A stretch of 64,000 nt of DNA from Agelaius tricolor (Eukaryota > Chordata > Aves > Passeriformes > Icteridae). The notes under the pieces were generated by a model, which saw only the letters and a list, made by a program, of their open reading frames with translations, made no database searches and was not told the DNA's origin. How positions within the stretch are numbered: the stretch's first letter is position 1; each line of letters opens with the position of its first letter. A program made the translations under genes and the position numbers. Shown piece after piece: positions 59,866 to 64,000 of the stretch. The stretch is from contig JALJCS010000024.1 of NCBI GenBank assembly GCA_023055355.1, positions 6,215,501 through 6,279,500 on the forward strand, given 5' to 3'.

Positions 59866-61570
59866 TGAGGAAGGCTGTTCACTCAGTGCTGCTGATTCAA
59901 GGCTCTAATCCTCAGCAACCACAAGGCACTGAGCCTTGGTGTGCCACACGTGGAGTGAGTGCACGGCTGAGTGCAGGGCATGCTGACCCAAAGGCATAGG
60001 GCTTCTTGCAGCCCTGTGACTTATGGCACTATCCCAGCACCACATCCCAGCTGCTCTGGCCCCCCAGCATGCAGGCAGTGATGAGCAGAGAGTTGTCTGA
60101 CAAAGCAATTACTGCCAGGCCCAACATGCCACTGCCAGGGCAGAAATTGAATTTTGAAGCAGTCAGCAGCACTCCCCAGGGAGCACCAGCAGGTGGATGG
60201 GGGACAGCAAGGAAGGAGGTTTTTCTTACCAAGCTTCAGTCCTCACTTGGACATGCTGAAATTAGACACTAAGCCTTGAAGTCAAACCCTCTGATCTTCC
60301 CTTTTGTGTTCAGCACAGCTCTTGATTTTCCCTTATAAAACCTGTTTGTTGTAGCCACTCAAGATACCTCATTGGTATCTGAATAATTTGTCCTGAATTT
60401 TGAGATGATTCTGTCTCTTGCAGAGGGCATGATGGGAAGGTGATGGACATCAGGAAAATCAGAAAAAGCCATGGAGGAGACTGGGGCTAAGAAATTAGGT
60501 GAAGTAAAACCAGCCATGTGGTGCAAAGGGATCACAGAAGAAAAAAGCCTCAAAGCTAATTCCTTGGTCATTGTTAAACCCAGGAAATCATCACCAAACC
60601 CTAGGGGTTTGTACTGCTACTTTTTTTCCTCGCAGGAGCAGCAGACTGGCACGTAGAGCACTACCTTGTAAATGAGTAACCACTCTTATGGAGGTGTTTA
60701 CAATAGAGGCACATGAAGAAGTGGTGGTTGTTAGAAGGGCTTTGATGAAATCACATGAAGCTGATGAGTTCAAGCCTTGTGCCTGTCTGGATGAGAACAC
60801 CAGGAGGGAGAATATCCATGGGAAAGCCCCTCTGCATCTCAAAGAAGGAGGGAGTAAAGGGGAGGGAGGGAAGGAAGCCTGGAGGCACAGTTTCTGTGCT
60901 GCACCCGTTCCTATGGGTGGGAGGTTATGCGTGGTGCTTGTCCCAGTGATGCATTGTAAAGATCCTTAGGGCAGACCTTTTCTGGACTTTCAGTGCTTCC
61001 CACTGAGCATTCCCAAGCCCTGGTCCCTGGTTGTTCCCATATGGTCAAGTATGGGAAATTAAATCCCTGACTGTCTCACCTGCTCTCAGGTGTTTCCAAG
61101 GAGCAGCAGGGGCTGTAAGGAGCTGAGCCCATGCCAGGTCCCAGAGCCACATTAGGACTGGGCAGGTTTATCTGCAATTCCAGGGGCCTGTCCCTGAGTG
61201 CACCCTCCCTGAGAGCACTCTCCTAGAGAAGCTGCAGGCTTTGGGCCTCAGAAGTGAGATGGAGCCAGGGCTGCCATGGGGCAGTGTCACACAGTGCTCC
61301 ACTGCACAGGCACTGTCCTGTCTTCTCCCTGAGACCCGAGGCACAGCCTGCAGCCTCAGCCAACCTGATTTATTTAACCCTGAGGCACTGGCCACTTGCT
61401 CGGGATACAGATGAGGTGATTGAAGATGGTTTATTGCAAAATCAGCCCCATGGAAGGGTGAGACCGTAAGGTTGTTCCATCCACTGAAGCAGGGAGGACA
61501 GGAGTGGCTCTCCCATGTCCCTTTGCTTTCCTAAGGACCCCTCACTGTGCACATGAGCTCTTGTTCACTC
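59866..61570. other. No confident gene; would be intronic in the minus-strand model
   Basis: Open frames up to 93 codons lie on both strands and are unrecognised. A second minus-strand AATAAA lies at 61430-61435, about 130 nt past the splice donor of the CpG island. A transcript from the island could therefore also end there without splicing. Confidence 0.4.
61430..61435 (-). terminator. Possible proximal polyadenylation signal (AATAAA, minus strand)
   Basis: On the minus strand 'gattttgcaataaaccatct' holds AATAAA about 95 nt beyond the stop of a 169-codon frame (62040-61531) and about 130 nt beyond the GTGAGT donor. It could give a short unspliced transcript from the CpG island. Hexamers of this kind are common by chance. 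Confidence 0.25.
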
Positions 61571-61572
61571 AC
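61567..61572 (-). promoter_or_regulatory. Strong 5' splice donor at the edge of the CpG island (minus strand)
   Basis: The minus strand reads CTGCAA|GTGAGTGAAC, a good match to the vertebrate donor consensus, exactly where the CpG island ends. This is typical of a CpG-island first exon. The same bases on the plus strand form an acceptor-like 'gttcactcacttgcag|ggg' (AG at 61577-61578), so the transcribed strand is not settled by this motif alone. Confidence 0.35.
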
Positions 61573-62065
61573 TTGCAGGGGCGGGGGAAGAGGCGCCTCA
61601 GGCGAGGTCCCCGTCCCTGGGGTGGCGGTGACAGTGACAGTGACAGTGCCAGTGACAGTGACAGTGCCGTGTAGTACTCGGGAGGGCCACTGGAGGTCTG
61701 CGTGCATTCGCTGTCTCCTGTTCCCCGCAGAGCGCGGGATGAGCCCCGCTCGCTGTTCCTCAGCCCGGCCCGCACAGTGCGCGCAGCCCCCGGGCCAGCC
61801 CCGTCCCCCGGGGCGGCTCCGCTCCATCCAAGCGTCCCAGGGCAGCCTTGGGCTCCCTCTGGCTCCACGGTGGGGCAAAAATCCAAGAGCAGAACTCGAA
61901 CGTGGGGAGATTAGCTCGTCTGGCTGCTCTCCACGCAGGAGGCACTTCGGGCAGCTGAAGCTGCACCGGTTCTCTGTTTCCCAAGGAACTTGCACCTTTC
62001 CCGAGTTCGGAGTGAATTCATCCTCGGGCCAGACCAGCACGAAGCTCTCTACCTTCGGGACAAGA
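61571..62065. promoter_or_regulatory. CpG island, probable promoter with candidate first exon
   Basis: At least 30 CpG dinucleotides occur in about 490 bases of clearly GC-rich DNA, in a window otherwise almost devoid of CpG. Dense parts are 61570-61620 and 61720-61830. In vertebrates such islands mark promoters of broadly expressed genes. Both strands are open for long stretches (185 codons plus, 169 codons minus), as expected in stop-poor GC-rich DNA, and neither product is recognisable. The GTGAGT donor at the left edge favours minus-strand transcription. No TATA box is evident. A transcript running right, out of the window, is also possible. Confidence 0.75.
61628..61669. repeat. Hexanucleotide tandem repeat (GTGACA/GTGCCA)7
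   Basis: Seven 6-bp units occur in the order GTGACA x3, GTGCCA, GTGACA x2, GTGCCG. The period is a multiple of three, so any frame through it codes a dipeptide repeat (Val-Thr on the plus strand, for example). It lies inside the CpG island, within the candidate minus-strand first exon. Confidence 0.9.
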
Positions 62066-64000
62066 AAACCTTTCTTTCCCTGGCTGGTGCCATTGACTGG
62101 GTGATTTTGGTATTCTCACAGCAATGCTCCTTTTTTTCCAGGGTCACAGGCTGCTATTTTCTGAAGACAGCTGCTGTCATCCAGCCCCTGCAGCTCCAGC
62201 CCTGCACCTCTTGCCTGTATCCATCATTGCTTCCCTGGCCCCCGCTGCATCTATTGCCCTGATTTTGTTTTTAGTCAAGTTCAAATTCATTTGTGAGCTT
62301 CAGGATAATGGCATGAGTGTGTGTTTGCACAGTGGTTTCATTCTAGGAAGGTGCTCACCCACTTTCCCAGCTGGACAAACAGACAGGCAGAGCAGCTGTC
62401 TGACACAGAGGGAGCAGCTCAGCGCCCACACTGAGGATGCAGGATCACAGGTGACTCAGGGCTGGCTCACTTGGGCTGTGTTTGAGCCCAGTTTTATTCA
62501 CCCACAATGGCAGGATGGCATCTTCCCTGCCCTGGCCTCTGCAGGGTGCCAGGCTGTGCTCATGGCTCTGGGCTGTGGTGCCATGGGAAGGCACTGTATT
62601 TTTTGAATTTGCCCAGTGCATTCAACATAACAACCTCACCACAATGAAAATGCCACCAGATCTTTCAAACTTCACAAGCTTTTAGGACTTCAGTTTTAAA
62701 GGAAATAGAGCACACAAGGATCAAAACATCCCCACTGCAGCAAAATCAGAGCAGAACACACAGAAAACCAAACTGGACTTCTCAGGAGAGCCTAGGCTGA
62801 AGCTGCTCTAGCTTCATCTACACAAGGAAAATGGGGACTCCTGGTTCTCTGGGCAGGTCTGCATCTAACATTGGAAACCAGTGTGTGAAACAGATGTATG
62901 GCTGTGTCCTCCTCCAGCAGGTCTATTCTCCTGCCCCAACAGTGAATTTGGGGTGGAACCTTCCTTGAGCAGATGTCCAGAATGCCCTTTGCAGGGGCAC
63001 ATGTGATCCCTGCTGCCTGTGGCCAGCTCAGAGTTTGCCCAGGGCTTCCCCAAAACCTCTTTGTGGACCCTAACTGATGATGCCCAACACCTGTCCCCAT
63101 GCTCAAACTGTCCCTGAGGAGGATGCTGGACTCCTGGATCTCTGTAGAGAAGAGCACCAAGCTCCAGGCAGCTGTAGGAAGTGTGGTTTTAAGAACTTGA
63201 GTTCTTCCCCAGACAGAGAAGGGAGGATCAGTCAGATGCCTCTCTCTGTGATAGGTGTTGCTTCTCCAGGTCCCTGTGTCACGTGGGGTGAGTGTCCCCC
63301 TACCCCACGTACAGAGGGAAGGGGATCTGTGGTCCTTGTCTTGCAGCAGTGTGGCTTGGGGGCATCACTGAGCAGGAAAACTGGAAATACCTGAAAATTT
63401 GCCTCAGTTCCTTGCTGAAAGGCATTATGAAAGGAAAGGAAAATGCCAGCCTGGATCAAGTGCTGGAGAAACCAGTGTAAAGTCAGCTCTGACATGAGCC
63501 CAACCCATATAGGGGATGATCTATATTGCCTCCCCTGAGGCTACACACACACTGCTGGGGCATTTGCTGGACCTTGCAAGCAGTTACAGGGCAGCCTTGC
63601 AGGCCAAGCTGAAAATGTGACTTTCCTTTGCTCAGCAGCAGAACTGACTCTCAAATGTTGCCAGAAAAACTTCAAGTAACCTTGCCACATCTTTTCCTGC
63701 CTTATCATTGCAGAGCTCATCTTGAACCAGGGCATTTAGTAGTAGTATTTTGAGGTTTTTCTACCTGTGGTTAGTTTCAAATCTAATTTTCCTGTCCTTG
63801 CTACAGAATATCCTCATGCCTTCTCTGCTCCAATTTTCTTCCTGTTTTCCTTTTAGCCTCCCCTTGGTCCTTTTCAAACTCCTTCCCCCCTGCCTGCTGT
63901 CAGGCTGCTGCAGTGTCTGCCATGTGGAGAGTAAATAGGATGCTCCTCATCCAAGTCCAATCATAAAGCTACAGCTGTGCTTTGGTGATCATTAGTTAAA
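62066..64000. other. No recognisable feature to the window end
   Basis: A plus-strand acceptor-like 'gctcctttttttccag' ends at 62141, just right of the CpG island. The following 160-codon frame (62124-62606) is unrecognised. Other frames (122 codons minus at 62792-63160) overlap plus-strand frames. No repeat family is seen. Confidence 0.45.

Noticed and set aside
61531..62104. Long overlapping frames on both strands of the CpG island (185 codons plus, 169 codons minus)
   Set aside because: GC-rich DNA is poor in stop codons, so both strands stay open. Neither product resembles a known protein, and the hexamer repeat accounts for part of each.

Overview
The window reads as a gene-poor stretch of a bird nuclear genome, most likely a songbird (passerine). 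The strongest evidence is a scatter of 5'-truncated CR1 LINE copies ending in the avian 3' motif (ATTCTATGATTCTRTG or its complement). There are also solo retroviral LTRs of kinds I recognise from songbird genomes, general CpG depletion, and no primate or rodent repeats. The species cannot be fixed from sequence alone. I found no protein-coding exon, tRNA, rRNA, CRISPR array or bacterial-type operon that I can defend. The many open frames of 60-190 codons match no family I know, overlap open frames on the other strand, or lie inside repeats.

Layout. The left edge (1-250) is unusually CpG-dense for this window and carries a near-consensus MARE/AP-1 palindrome, so it may be the edge of a regulatory element. 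At 1014-1205 lies an ancient LINE/SINE 3' end with a 24-nt A tail on the minus strand. From 5.5 to 15 kb there are three plus-strand CR1 copies and a nested retroviral structure. In that structure an old minus-strand LTR fragment (12148-12875) is split by a complete 307-bp solo LTR (12234-12540) flanked by a perfect 6-bp target-site duplication. The 15-26 kb stretch holds nothing I can name. From 26.5 to 35 kb come five more CR1-group pieces, one of them an old reverse-transcriptase remnant (30590-31330). The 35-49 kb stretch is AT-rich and almost featureless, with one CR1 end and a second old LINE reverse-transcriptase remnant (45600-45860).

From 49 to 64 kb the DNA is more GC-rich and busier. 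It has two CR1 copies and a 626-bp minus-strand solo LTR (56332-56957). Two copies of an unclassified repeat of about 110 bp lie 5.5 kb apart (51960 and 57459). There are also a G-quadruplex-prone (TGGGA)11 array (59811-59865) and a clear CpG island (about 61571-62065) containing a hexanucleotide repeat.

The most interesting inference concerns 59.4-62.1 kb on the minus strand. The CpG island ends in a strong 5' splice donor (GTGAGT). About 2 kb downstream, a good 3' splice acceptor is followed within about 125 nt by AATAAA. Together these could be the first and last exons of a short minus-strand transcript, probably non-coding or with a lineage-specific protein. This is a hypothesis for RNA-seq, not an established gene. 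I did not find convincing evidence of a wholly new biological system.
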